From Psococerastis gibbosa (taxonomy: Eukaryota; Arthropoda; Insecta; Psocodea; Psocidae), in NCBI GenBank assembly GCA_963971405.1, contig OZ020489.1:30902290-30966289 (forward strand): DNA of 64,000 nucleotides, read 5' to 3'. Below are positions 11,516 through 21,038 of the stretch, in pieces (positions within the stretch are counted from its first letter, which is position 1; each line of letters opens with the position of its first letter). The notes under the pieces are model-generated. The model saw only the letters and a program-made list of their open reading frames with translations, ran no database searches and had not been told where the DNA came from. The translations under genes and the position numbers were made by a program.

Positions 11516-11990
11516 TAAATGATGAAATTCGCATACCAATCCATCAACAAGATATACTTATTACTCTACCATGTGAAAGCCGACTGCATATTGAAGGTGT
11601 GCTGGAAAAAGGTGTGACAACAATTGCTTATCAAGGTGAAGACTGGCTTAGCGCTAATGCTATGGCACACTTATTCTCCGAAATATGCTATGAACTCAAT
11701 GGAATAACTGTTGATCATGTGCGAAACCCTGTGCGAATGATTTCTTCAAGTGAAAAACCACGGTTTGATATTATTGGCTTCCAAGCAGCACGAGCAGATG
11801 ATATTTGAAAGACGCTACTGCCTTCGATCAATGTGCTGTACGACAAATGCAACTATTCCTCGGCTCAGAATGCTATCCATACCATCCGCTACAGGCGAAC
11901 TTCAACAAAAAGGTTGTTGCTGTATTGTATGAACATTTTCTCAATTTCCGGAAACAATACTACATGCAGGATGAAGCATCCCCGAACGTT
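11509..11990 (+). pseudogene. Capsid-like (F54H12.2-type) protein fragment, frameshifted
   Basis: A 99-codon frame at 11509-11808 is followed, in another frame, by a coding-looking stretch at 11805-11990. Features such as TLPCESRLHIEGVLEK, AHLFSEICYELNG and, later, FDQCAVRQMQLFLGSE and LYEHFLNFRKQYY resemble a protein family that accompanies the Polinton polymerase in invertebrate genomes (often labelled F54H12.2-like). I take this to be related to the element's double jelly-roll major capsid protein; that assignment is from memory of the family and is not proven. Both ends are missing, and the apparent ATG at 11509 overlaps the polymerase fragment, so it is a deletion junction rather than a true start. 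Confidence 0.5.
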
Positions 11991-11997
11991 TCCCGGG

Positions 11998-12269
11998 TCA
12001 TTATCGCATTATAGATATGTCTTAGGTTTAAAAGTTTGTTTTAAGTGATTGTATGTAAAGACATTGATTTCTTTTAAAATATGTGTATTATAAAATTTGT
12101 ATATCATAAAATGGTTTACATTCGTTTAGCTCATGGTCATTATTGTATTATAGATAAGTCTTAGGCTTAAAAGCTTGTTTTAAGTGATTGTATGAAAAGA
12201 CATTGATTTCTTTTAAAATATGTGTATTATAAAATTTGTATATCATAAAATGGTTTACATTCATTTACA
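11998..12269 (+). repeat. Two 139-bp tandem copies of a TIR segment
   Basis: Units start at 11998 and 12137 (TCATTAT.G.ATTATAGATA.GTCTTAGG). The first ~70 bases of the unit match 8252-8325 inside the left TIR in the same orientation, so TIR sequence has been copied into the core. Confidence 0.75.
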
Positions 12270-12460
12270 ATAGTTGATGTACAATACCAGTTAAAGGTAC
12301 ATATTCATATAAGCAGTCGCTGATGAGTAGACAGTCCCTTTATTTGCCATGCAGACAACCCTTCATATATTGGAGTGCATAAGGTTGGTGGCCATTTTAG
12401 TCCCCCTCGCATTAAGATTACGACACATCGCTATTAATTCAGGTACGCCGATATAATAAG

Positions 12461-13040
12461 TGCACTCAGCATCTTAAAAGAAATGTATTAATCCCACAAT
12501 AGGTGTTCAATATACCCACCAGCCGTGTTTATAAAAATGAATTTTCAATAATCCCAACTAAGTCTCAGTTTCTCACAATAGGTGTGCAATATACCAGGCA
12601 GTCGTGTTTTCTATATTAGATTTAGTTACATTGGGCTAGGACAGGTTAAGTTATAATATTAGGCTAGGTTAAATTTTTATATCAAGTTAGGGTAGGTTAC
12701 ATTGGATTAGGATAGGCCAGATTAGGTTACATTGGGTTAGGTTAGCTGTTTACCTAGATTAAATTCATCATTTTTTTTTTAACAAAAATATTTTTTATAT
12801 CAAATAAATATGATGTTAAGTTAGGTTACATTGAATTAGGATAGGTTAGATTAGGTTACATTGGATTAGGATAGACCAGATTAGGTTACATTGGGTTAGG
12901 TTAGCTGTTTACCTAGATTAAATTCATCATTTTTTTAACAAAAATATTATTATATCAAATAAATATGATCTTAAGTTAGGTTACATTGAATTAGGATAGG
13001 TTAGATTAGGTTACATTGGGTTAGGATAGGTTAAGTTAGC
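12461..13040 (+). repeat. Internal direct copy of left-TIR segment 7735-8156
   Basis: Starts at TGCACTCAGCATCTTAAAAG (left TIR 7735) and ends at GTTAGC (left TIR 8156), with one extra repetition of the ~150-base TTAGG-like block (12780-13040). It immediately precedes the right TIR, in the opposite orientation to the same segment there. Confidence 0.8.
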
Positions 13041-13055
13041 GGCTAACTAAATCGT

Positions 13056-13245
13056 ATACCAGACTTGGTACCGGACGCAACCTAAAAACTTTGAAACCGA
13101 ATACGGAACACTTTATGCATTCGCATATTATGTATAAGTCTATTCCATTGTACAATTCCCTACCGGACAACATAAAGGACTCCGTCAGCATAACAAGTTT
13201 CAAGACACATAAAATACCTAATTTCTTCCAACCCCAATAACATCA
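13056..13245 (+). pseudogene. Right-arm copy of the RT tail
   Basis: Mirror of 9138-9322. On the plus strand it reads the tail containing GTGRNLKTLKPNT and YNSLPDNIK and then a stop. It begins abruptly at 13056 with no upstream RT, whereas the left arm continues into more RT sequence. The right arm is therefore the copy and the left the source at this boundary. Confidence 0.65.
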
Positions 13246-14761
13246 CGTCCCTACTTAGCAACTAGACTTAATGAAAATTGGGATACATACTGTAAAGTGG
13301 ATGTTCTCTCAGTGTCGATTGTCAACCAATATTTTATTATTAGCCTACATTACTTCAGTTATCTCCCTGCACAATTGTTTTTCTATTAACGTTTAAAAAA
13401 AAATTTTTTTACTTAATTCGTACATTTTTTCTTTACTTGTATTTGCAATTGTAATGTTCACTTTTGCTTTTAAAGCCCCCCCCCCCCTACCATTTTTAAT
13501 ATTGTAAATGTTGTTTGATTATTTGTTGATATTTTATTGTGGAGTCATCAGTGAGGAGAAGTTGTTCGTTTTTAGCAAGAAACCATGCTTCAGTATAGTT
13601 TTTATCATTGCCGGGTGCAACTGATGCAAAAACAAAATTCACTTAGCTTACAATGGACCCCCTGGTGTGATGGGTGTACTGAGTGCACCTGGTGATTCTC
13701 AACAGGTTTGAATCTGCACACGGTTATCTGTTTACTAAATCAATACTTCCCTTAAACCTGTGCGTTGGATAGATTTATTAATTGCCCAGCACGGGACTTG
13801 TCCTTTATACCATTTAATCACTTTAAAAAGTTTTATGTTTTCAGTTGTAATTGAATCAACCTCACCTTCCATATTATGTAAATATACAACGGGATCATGA
13901 CGTATGGTTATGTTTTTATAATTGTATTATTTTACAACACCATCTAGAGCTATAGATGTTTGCATACAAAGTTCCCCTCGTTAGATAGTGCTCCTCCGCT
14001 CATAATTGTGCAATTATTATTATGATCAGTAAAATCTTCCCTCATAAACAATGTCTTTACATACAATCACTTAAAACAAACTTTTAAACCTAAGACATAT
14101 CTATAATGCGATAATGACCATGCTTCAACCTAAGTGTTGGATAGATTTACGAAAACAAAAATCACTTTAGCTTACAATGGACTGTCAGCGAGGGGTAGAT
14201 TTATTAATAGCTTGTTTGTGGCTAACTCAACCTATCCTTACCCAATGTAACCTAATCTAACCTATCCTAATTCAATGTAACCTAACTTAACATCATATTT
14301 ATTTGATATAAAAATATTTTTGTTAAAAAAAATGATGAATTTAATCTAGGTAAACAGCTAACCTAACCCAATGTAACCTAATCTGGCCTATCCTAATCCA
14401 ATGTAACCTACCCTAACTTGATGTAAAAATTTAACCTAGCCTAATATTATAACTTAACCTGTCCTAGCCCAATGTAACTAAATCTAACATAGAAAACACG
14501 ACTGCCTGGTATATTGCACACCCATTGTGAGAAACTGAGACTTAGTTGGGATTATTGAAAATTCATTTTTATAAACATGGCTGGTGGGTATATTGAGCAC
14601 CTATTGTGGGATTAATACATTTCTTTTAAGATACTGAGTGCAACGCCGAGTCCCACCCTTACCGTCTATCATTCGTGGGTAGTCCACTGTTTCAAATTAG
14701 GTAATTAATATGTGCATTATTCAATGGCGCTCACCCTCACTGGTCTATCTATCCCTGTCTC

Positions 14762-15471
14762 CCATTAGCTCAAGCGTGTTCGTCGATGTAAATGTAGCTG
14801 ATAAAAAATAATTAAGAAAAAAACTTATATTAATTTATTTTACGGTCTTTAAATACTATGGGTGTCTATATTTAGCTTATGTTTACTTATTGTAGTGTAC
14901 TTAACATTATGCATTAGCTCAAGCGTGGTCATCGATGTAAATTTAGCTGATAATAAATAATTAAGAAAAAACTTATATTAATTTATTTTACGGTCTTTAA
15001 ATACTATGGGTGTCTATATTTAGCTTATGTTTACTCAATGTAGTGTACTAAACATTATGCATTAGCTCAAGCGTGTTCATCGATGTAAATATTGCTGATA
15101 AAAATTAATAAGAAAAAAAACTTATATTAATTTATTTAACGGTCTTCAAATACTATGGGTGTCTATATTTAGCTTATGTTTACTTATTGTAGTGTACTTA
15201 ACATTATGCATTAGCTCAAGCGTGGTCATCGATGTAAATTTAGCTGATAATAAATAATTAAGAAAAAACTTATATTAATTTATTTTACGGTCTTTAAATA
15301 CTATGGGTGTCTATATTTAGCTTATGTTTACTCAATGTAGTGTACTAAACATTATGCATTAGCTCAAGCGTGTTCATCGATGTAAATATAGCTGATAAAA
15401 AAAAATTTATATTAATTTATTTTAAGGTTTTTAAATACTACGGGTGTCTATATTTAGCTTATGTTTACCTG
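14762..15471 (-). repeat. ~148-bp tandem satellite, five units (right TIR)
   Basis: Mirrored satellite; the GTTTA anchor ends at 14885, 15033, 15182, 15330 and 15467, so spacings are 148, 149, 148 and 137. The odd short spacing (137) at the outer side matches the 136-base first unit of the left arm. Confidence 0.85.
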
Positions 15472-15903
15472 GGTTATAAAAAAAAAACAATCATAGTGCC
15501 ATAGAAAGACCACCCACGAAGAAGAAAGAAGAAGAAAGAAATGTTTTAATTCAATTAACACCATTAAAAAAATAAAAAAATAAAAAAATAAAATCAAAAT
15601 ATAACTCTGTGTCTCACAAATTAGTAATTATACAAAAAAAAAAAAACAATCATAGTGCCATAGAAAGACCACCCACGGGTCTCGACGGGGGGGGATAAGC
15701 GCCAGAACCTCAGACCATCCACGAGGGGTAGATGGGATAGCTCGACGGGGGGTGGGATAAGTCCCAGCACCTCAGACCACCCACGAGGGATAACACGCAA
15801 AAATAGATAGACCACCCGCGGGGGATAGCACGACGGGGTGGGATAGATGGGATAGCTCGACGGGGGGTGGGATAAGTCCCAGAACCCCCCTTTACATACT
15901 ACT

Positions 15904-15909
15904 CACAAG
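15904..15909. repeat. Polinton target-site duplication, right
   Basis: CACAAG immediately after the right terminus, identical to 5800-5805. Confidence 0.85.
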
Positions 15910-16244
15910 TGAAGTGACCACCCATTCGGTAATTTTTAAGTGCATCGCTCTTGTAATGCAGCTTCGTTTAATAATAATGTAGAACGCGTCACAAGCTGGC
16001 GAATAATACTAGGTTTCAAGATAGTAGGCGCTTAACAGTGGGTTATATCCTACTGTGTGGCCCCTGAGTGGGCTTGCCCTGTGCCCCTTCTGTATAGGTA
16101 GTCTTAGCCCACGTTCTTGGTATCTTTTCTTTCTTTAAAACGGATTTGGCAAGTTAAGATTCGCTTTTCCTTATTTTAATGAGCTGTTACGAGAAAATGT
16201 GACAGTGAAACTTCCTGAATGCTGCATTGTTATCCTTTGCGTGC

Positions 16245-16400
16245 GGTACAGGAGCTGAGTGACATAAAATATTAGGAGGTGCAATGACACTGGATATATA
16301 CTTGTATCTAGCGAGCTAGAGCTGTCGTGAGACAAAATCAGATTTCTTGTTTGATTAACAGGGTAACATAATATAGGAGGCACAAGTACACTGGAAATTT
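16245..16400. repeat. Diverged local duplication
   Basis: The block 'gtgacataaaatattaggagg' near 16259 recurs as 'gtaacataatataggaggca' near 16363, each followed by a similar 'acactgga' word. It is an old tandem duplication of about 105 bases with no coding content. Confidence 0.4.
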
Positions 16401-17275
16401 ACCACTGCTGTCCTTCACTGACAAAATCTGATATCTAGTTTGTTTGACCAGAATGTCTCCCCCCCCCCCCATATCGTATCGATCTTAGATATCGATAGGG
16501 AAGCAGAAGAAATGCTATAAATAGAAGACATTCCAGAAACAGAAGAAAATGATTTATATTTTGATACATGGTATCTAGCCAGGGCTAACAATTTTTTTTA
16601 AAGTGTTAACCTAACCTTTTTTCGTGTTTTCAAAAACCAAACTATGTCGGTGCAGGATTCTGTCTATGTATCAAAATGTAGAGGAGCTACTTCTTCTACT
16701 CTCCTTGATGAATTATCGTTTTTTCATGAGAAATTCGAATTTGTACAAATAACCTTTAGTGGATGTCCTATTTGTTCCCAAAAGAAATCGGAGAGGGAAA
16801 GTCATAAAGGTGCACAAAATTCATTGTCGTATTAAATATCTATCGGAGTATTGTCAAAGAGGTGGCCGGCCCATCACCGGTGCCCACTCTTATATATGCC
16901 ACAGGTTGCTAATATTGCCCCCGTCTGCTGGATACTTTAGTCCAGGGGCCTTAAGTTGGGGGGGGGGGGGGGCACGGTCCAGCTCCTTTGGGGGGGGGGG
17001 GGTTAATCTACAGCTATACTTTACTTCTATTAAAATGGGTAAAACCCTACTATTTTGCTCTTAGATTTTCAATTTTTCCTTATCCTGCCTGATGACGTCA
17101 TAAGGTCTACTTAGTTTTGCGCCCGCCATCATTCTAAAACTTTACGCCTCTGCTTTAGTCTAACTTCTGGTTACTGCAGTCATTCATAGGCTACATACAT
17201 GTTTTTTTTCTTGCCACATGACTACACTAAAAGATAGGCCGAGGCATTTATCTTATTACACTACAGAAAGAAAGC

Positions 17276-17342
17276 AAATTGTCTTTATTTCCTATATGGG
17301 CGAATTTTGGGCCTTTCGGCCCACTCTTACAATTAACCCATA
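17276..17342 (+). repeat. Dispersed repeat, inverted copy at 43930-44005
   Basis: Contains 'tatatgggcgaattttgggc' and 'cccactcttacaattaaccc'. The reverse complement of both blocks occurs at 43930-44005, and a weaker version near 34980-35035. Confidence 0.65.
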
Positions 17343-17345
17343 TGC

Positions 17346-17636
17346 GTGATGACCGATTCCAACACCTTGATCAGGCGTTTACAGGACCAGGGGCCACCAG
17401 CACAATATTCCTACATACTTGGTCAAACCATATTCTCAAGATACAACAGATCTGCAATAAACAATCAATATCAATTTCCCTTGATGACATCGTGCGTGGT
17501 CCAGGGGAAAATGGACAGCCGCCCCCTCGTGTCGTCATTGGACCCCTTTTTCGGATTTACAGATTCGTTACATTCTTGTTGGCAGGTTACCTTTGACAAT
17601 CCTTTTACAGAGCTAATTCATGTAGTTAATGCTTAG
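17346..17636 (+). CDS. Unrecognised coding-looking frame, partial
   Basis: A 96-codon open frame from ATG to TAG in a stretch that is less AT-rich than its surroundings. Another plus frame is also open over much of it (17279-17596), so length alone does not prove coding. The predicted product is soluble-looking, with no signal peptide, membrane segment or motif I recognise. It follows a dispersed repeat and precedes a coding-looking stretch on the opposite strand. It may be an exon, a transposon gene remnant or chance. Confidence 0.2.
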   Translation: MMTDSNTLIRRLQDQGPPAQYSYILGQTIFSRYNRSAINNQYQFPLMTSCVVQGKMDSRPLVSSLDPFFGFTDSLHSCWQVTFDNPFTELIHVVNA

Positions 17637-17729
17637 GGATGGGGTAAATTGTTGCTGCGGAAAAATCCATTGTATGAATGGTGTTGGGGAGCCACCCTTA
17701 CGGTTGATGATATGTACCTATATTTTAAA

Positions 17730-18190
17730 AAAAAAAATCGTGTTTTGAAACCCCAAATCTCTTGCTGTTAGGAACGGGGCTTTGTATCGTTGCAACCCCT
17801 TGTACATTCTGGAAACAATTAGCAATGGCCGCGTTGTTAGAAGGAACATGACGGAGATGTATGGCTGAAATCAATTGTAAGATACTTGTCTTGTAATGTC
17901 GTAATGCGACAAAGCTCATGACGGATGGTTCCCATTGTTCCCTTCACACCCCATTGTAGTTTTGTGGTTACATGGGCACACAGCATATGTGGTCTTGCCA
18001 TGGGAACCAAGACGCGAAGCAAGTATTGAGATTTGTGATGAAGAGCAATGGCACTTGCCAAATCACTTTCCGCCAAAATGTCAAATTTGAATCTGTCGGA
18101 AGACTGCGACGATAACCACTGGCCATGGCTTGTGTAAACACGGTGCTCAGTGCTCGATTTGGCGCCAGTGGCGGATGGAGCTTTTTATTT
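17730..18190 (-). pseudogene. Unrecognised coding-looking relic
   Basis: On the minus strand a frame is open from about 18190 to the stop at 17837-17839, with no in-frame ATG at its beginning. Just past the stop a second minus frame (down to about 17728) continues with coding-like composition (NNAAIANCFQNVQGVATI), so a single frameshift around 17850 could join them. The region has balanced amino acid use (for example ALHHKSQYLLRVLVPMARPH) and noticeably higher GC than the flanks. I do not recognise the family. The upstream end abuts half of a G-rich MITE (CAGTGGCGGATGG near 18167), so the gene may have been cut by that insertion. Either a dead host or mobile-element gene, or an exon. Confidence 0.35.
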
Positions 18191-18339
18191 GAAGGGCTCA
18201 TAGCCTTTGCTAATAAAGGTAGACCGGTTTACGGTAGCCTATTCTTTATTGCATAATATAGAGATAATAATTATATTTACAATTTTATTTTTAGATTTTA
18301 TATTTATTTTTTTAATTAGATAATACTACATTTATTTAT

Positions 18340-18550
18340 ACTAAATTTGCCTCATATAGTATTTCCTTCAATTATTAAACAATGCAACCATTGTCATGTA
18401 TTCTAATAATGTATCAATTTGAATTTCCCGCGCATATTTTAACACTGTCACGTGACACCACCTTACTACTGCGGTATTAAAAAATAAACCCCGGCATTAT
18501 AATAACCAATAGTCGCCATGATCGGACTGCTGATGCTGTAAGTCAGAGAC
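18340..18550 (+). repeat. Family C MITE, partial copy
   Basis: Matches the right half of 5105-5462 (blocks around 'ttactactgcggtattaaaa', 'aataaaccccgg', 'gtcgccatgatcgg'). A third copy lies inverted at 46640-46830. Confidence 0.6.
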
Positions 18551-19373
18551 TCCTCCACATTATTTACTTGAACACACTTTCCATGGGTGGGATTCTATTA
18601 AATATTATGTATTAAAACTATTTACTTCGAGTGAAGCAATAATTTCTCAATATAAAATTTATAAAATGTGGTTTATTGCTGCGTTCGGTGGTAAAATATA
18701 TAATATTCTACACTAATTAATTGTGCTTTATTAATGTACATTACCTTTTTAATTGTTTATCGTTGGTTATTATGTATGAATCACAGAGTATTTCTATATT
18801 TACGGTTAGGCTCACATGCTGTTTTAAAATATGTTCCATGTAATTAATTATTTTGATCATTACGTCAGTCGTAAAAATAGAAATTATGCATTATTGCTGG
18901 GAAACAAGAATATTTTTGAAAAATATGTGAAAGAACACACTGCGGCTTGTTGAGCAGCTCCCACGCAGCCCCTTTAAGAAGTCGTAGCCCACTGTTAGCT
19001 AAACAAACGAGATTCTACCATTTTATAATTGCTCGCCCTTTGCCCAACGTCAAAATTAATTATAATAACGAAATTAACTAAAAAATGGAAAGTGGCCTGT
19101 AGTTCTTATCTCAGCTGCTCTTCTCGTTTTTGTGGAAATGTTTCGTGCTTTTCAATGATGGAGGGTTGATCAGAATTTCATGTTGCAATCGCAATTAACT
19201 TCGGCTAAAAGTATAGAATATTATCAAGTAAATTATTTTGTATCAGGGTGCGTGTTAGTACCAAAGTACCCTTGGCGTGCGTGGTAATTAACGAAAATCT
19301 ACTGTACCCAGGTACCGAATTGTAATACCCGGCTACATCTAAATGCAAACTGTTTCTTCTTAAGAGGACATGC

Positions 19374-19610
19374 TACGTAGAAATTAGCACCCCAAAATTT
19401 GTTGTTTTTATTGACTATTTATTTTTTAATTAATTAACCATGTAAGTTATTAAATAATTGGCTCATGTATGTTGTAGAAGACTACTTCATGCATCATATA
19501 ATAGGAAATATTAATTTTTTTTTACCTTAGTTCTTTAATAAAAACCAGTGGGGACTGAAATTTCGCGTAATATGGAATTTTTGGACAAACTACTAAACTG
19601 AAAATAAAAA
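19374..19610 (+). repeat. Dispersed repeat 'F', partial copy
   Basis: Matches the left two thirds of the TIR element at 41525-41873: 'caccccaaaat', 'gttgtagaagactacttcat', 'agttctttaataaaaacca'. Fragments also lie at about 19690-19800 and, inverted, 22840-22925. Confidence 0.65.
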
Positions 19611-19852
19611 TTACTCCCCCTACCCATTCTCATTAAGTGGGTACGTCCCCTGGGGAAGAGGTTCCCCTAAATCAGTTGCCTTTACAAACTTCTTACTTTT
19701 TTTTTAATTAACAAAGCAAGGTATTAAAGATTAGGCTCATATAAGTTATGGAAAACTACTTTATCCATCATAAAATAAAATGATTGAGGGCTAAAATTTC
19801 ACGTAAAATATATACCATTAAAAACTACAAACCCAAAAATTAATAATACTCT

Positions 19853-20349
19853 ATCCCAACCAAAACACTTCGTGTAAAAACAAGCCAAGTTCCTTCCAAT
19901 TGTAAGGGTGCAAAAAGTTTAGCCAATTAAGGTTGTGAGATACAGAAGTTGGCCAATTTATGTTGTCAGATCCATCAGTTGACCAAGTTCCTTGGTCTTT
20001 AAATGTTGTAAGGTACGAAATCTTCTCGATTTTATTATTAGGCCCAGAAGTTGCCAAAGTTCTTAGATCTAGTAAAGTTGTCAGGTACGAAATCGCTCAA
20101 AGTTTATTTTTAAACTGAAAAACACAAACAACTTGGCCAGCGTTATAGCATCTCGTCAGTTCCTCAGCAGTGTTATTACACATTAATAAGCATAAGCGTT
20201 GCTGTCGTGCCGCCGACCCCCCGTGAAGGGAAATGGCGCTGAAAAAGTAAAAAGTAAGTAAATATCGAAGTGAGATCCCGTTAGTATAATATACACTTAC
20301 AATTGGAAGGAACTTGGCTTGTTTTTACACGAAGTGTTTTGGTTGGGAT
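19853..20349. mobile_element. MITE with perfect 54-bp TIRs
   Basis: The left end 19853-19906 (ATCCCAACCAAAACACTT...) is the exact reverse complement of 20296-20349. The interior has diverged short repeats (AAGTTCCTTGG, GTAAGGTACGAAATC / GTCAGGTACGAAATC) and no transposase. The arms are so well preserved that the insertion or a gene-conversion event must be recent. Target duplication is not clear, so superfamily is left open. The open frame across its left part is a shadow of the repeat. Confidence 0.8.
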
Positions 20350-20589
20350 CTCATAATTTTTTGCAGTAGATCTACTTGTGACATCATACTTTTAATATAA
20401 CACACGTAATGTACGATTGCATAGAGGCGAACTGCTAGACGGACGCTGCTGTTCGTAGGTTAAGTGGTGCACATGAGTAATTATTTAAGGAATAGGTTAG
20501 CGCCAATATAAATGATTGGATGAAATGAATGAATGAATGAATCCCTATGTTTAGTGCCCACAACCTCCCATTCCACCCTACGAACTACC

Positions 20590-20825
20590 CAAGTGGTTCT
20601 CTCCAAACATTTATGTCAATCTACCTACCCACATATATAATGGTTATTAGGCCTTTTCGTTTTTTGACGTGTTGGTGTTGGGGAGGTCAGATCTCAGTCC
20701 CCTGAAAAGGTAATGGGATAAAAAAATTTCAAATTTGTGGGCGTGTCCATGACTGTTAAAATTTCAAAATTTTGTTAAGCTTGGTGATACACGAGCTCTA
20801 CTCTACACCAACAGATTAAAAAATG
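20590..20825 (+). repeat. Dispersed repeat copy (partner at 22358-22530)
   Basis: Both copies begin 'gtggttctctccaaacattt' and share 'gtcagatctcag' and 'tttggttaagct'-like blocks in the same order. The retrotransposon insertion at 21039-22277 sits between them. Confidence 0.6.
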
Positions 20826-21025
20826 GGCGAAAGTAAAAAACTCCCAGAGAAAACAGCTCGACAGAAATCGAAGAAACTTTTCATACTTATAGAGCATGGT
20901 CCCAAACCAATAAAAAAATTATGAAAAGAAACCTACCTACTTTATTGAATGAGCCGCGGCCAATAATGTTACAAAAATAAATAAAATGAATTTGTTACAA
21001 TTTTGCCCGTAGTTCAGGTAATAAA

Positions 21026-21038
21026 CCACCTAGGACTT
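21026..21038. repeat. 13-bp target-site duplication of the RT insertion, left
   Basis: CCACCTAGGACTT here and again at 22278-22290 flank the reverse-transcriptase insert exactly, as expected from target-primed reverse transcription. Confidence 0.85.

Larger units (their letters stand above)
5806..15903. mobile_element. Degenerate Polinton/Maverick element, 10,098 bp
   Basis: Seen directly: termini AGTAGTATGTAAAGG and its exact reverse complement, an exact 6-bp target duplication CACAAG, inverted arms of about 3.5 kb (left, including 200 N) and 2.85 kb (right), and a 3.7-kb core. The core has fragments of a protein-primed family B DNA polymerase and of a capsid-like protein. Family knowledge: Polintons are large DNA elements with 6-bp duplications, long TIRs, a retrovirus-like integrase, an ATPase, a protease, a self-primed polymerase and capsid genes. 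No integrase, ATPase or protease relic could be found here, so the copy is non-autonomous. The arms are longer than the hundreds of bases to about 1-2 kb usually described. The element is also littered with non-LTR retrotransposon scraps. The termini and duplication are intact although the genes are ruined, so an internally deleted copy may have been mobilised in trans. Confidence 0.85.
13056..15903 (-). repeat. Right terminal inverted repeat of the Polinton
   Basis: Reverse complement of 5806-9322. The order from the tip inwards is the same: C-rich terminal subrepeats (15895-15655), low complexity (a GAA-type microsatellite near 15519-15540 replaces the gap region), five 148-bp satellite units, the unique block, the TTAGG-like minisatellite (about 14475-14218), the second unique block, a C-run near 13477 and the retrotransposon tail. 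Confidence 0.85.
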
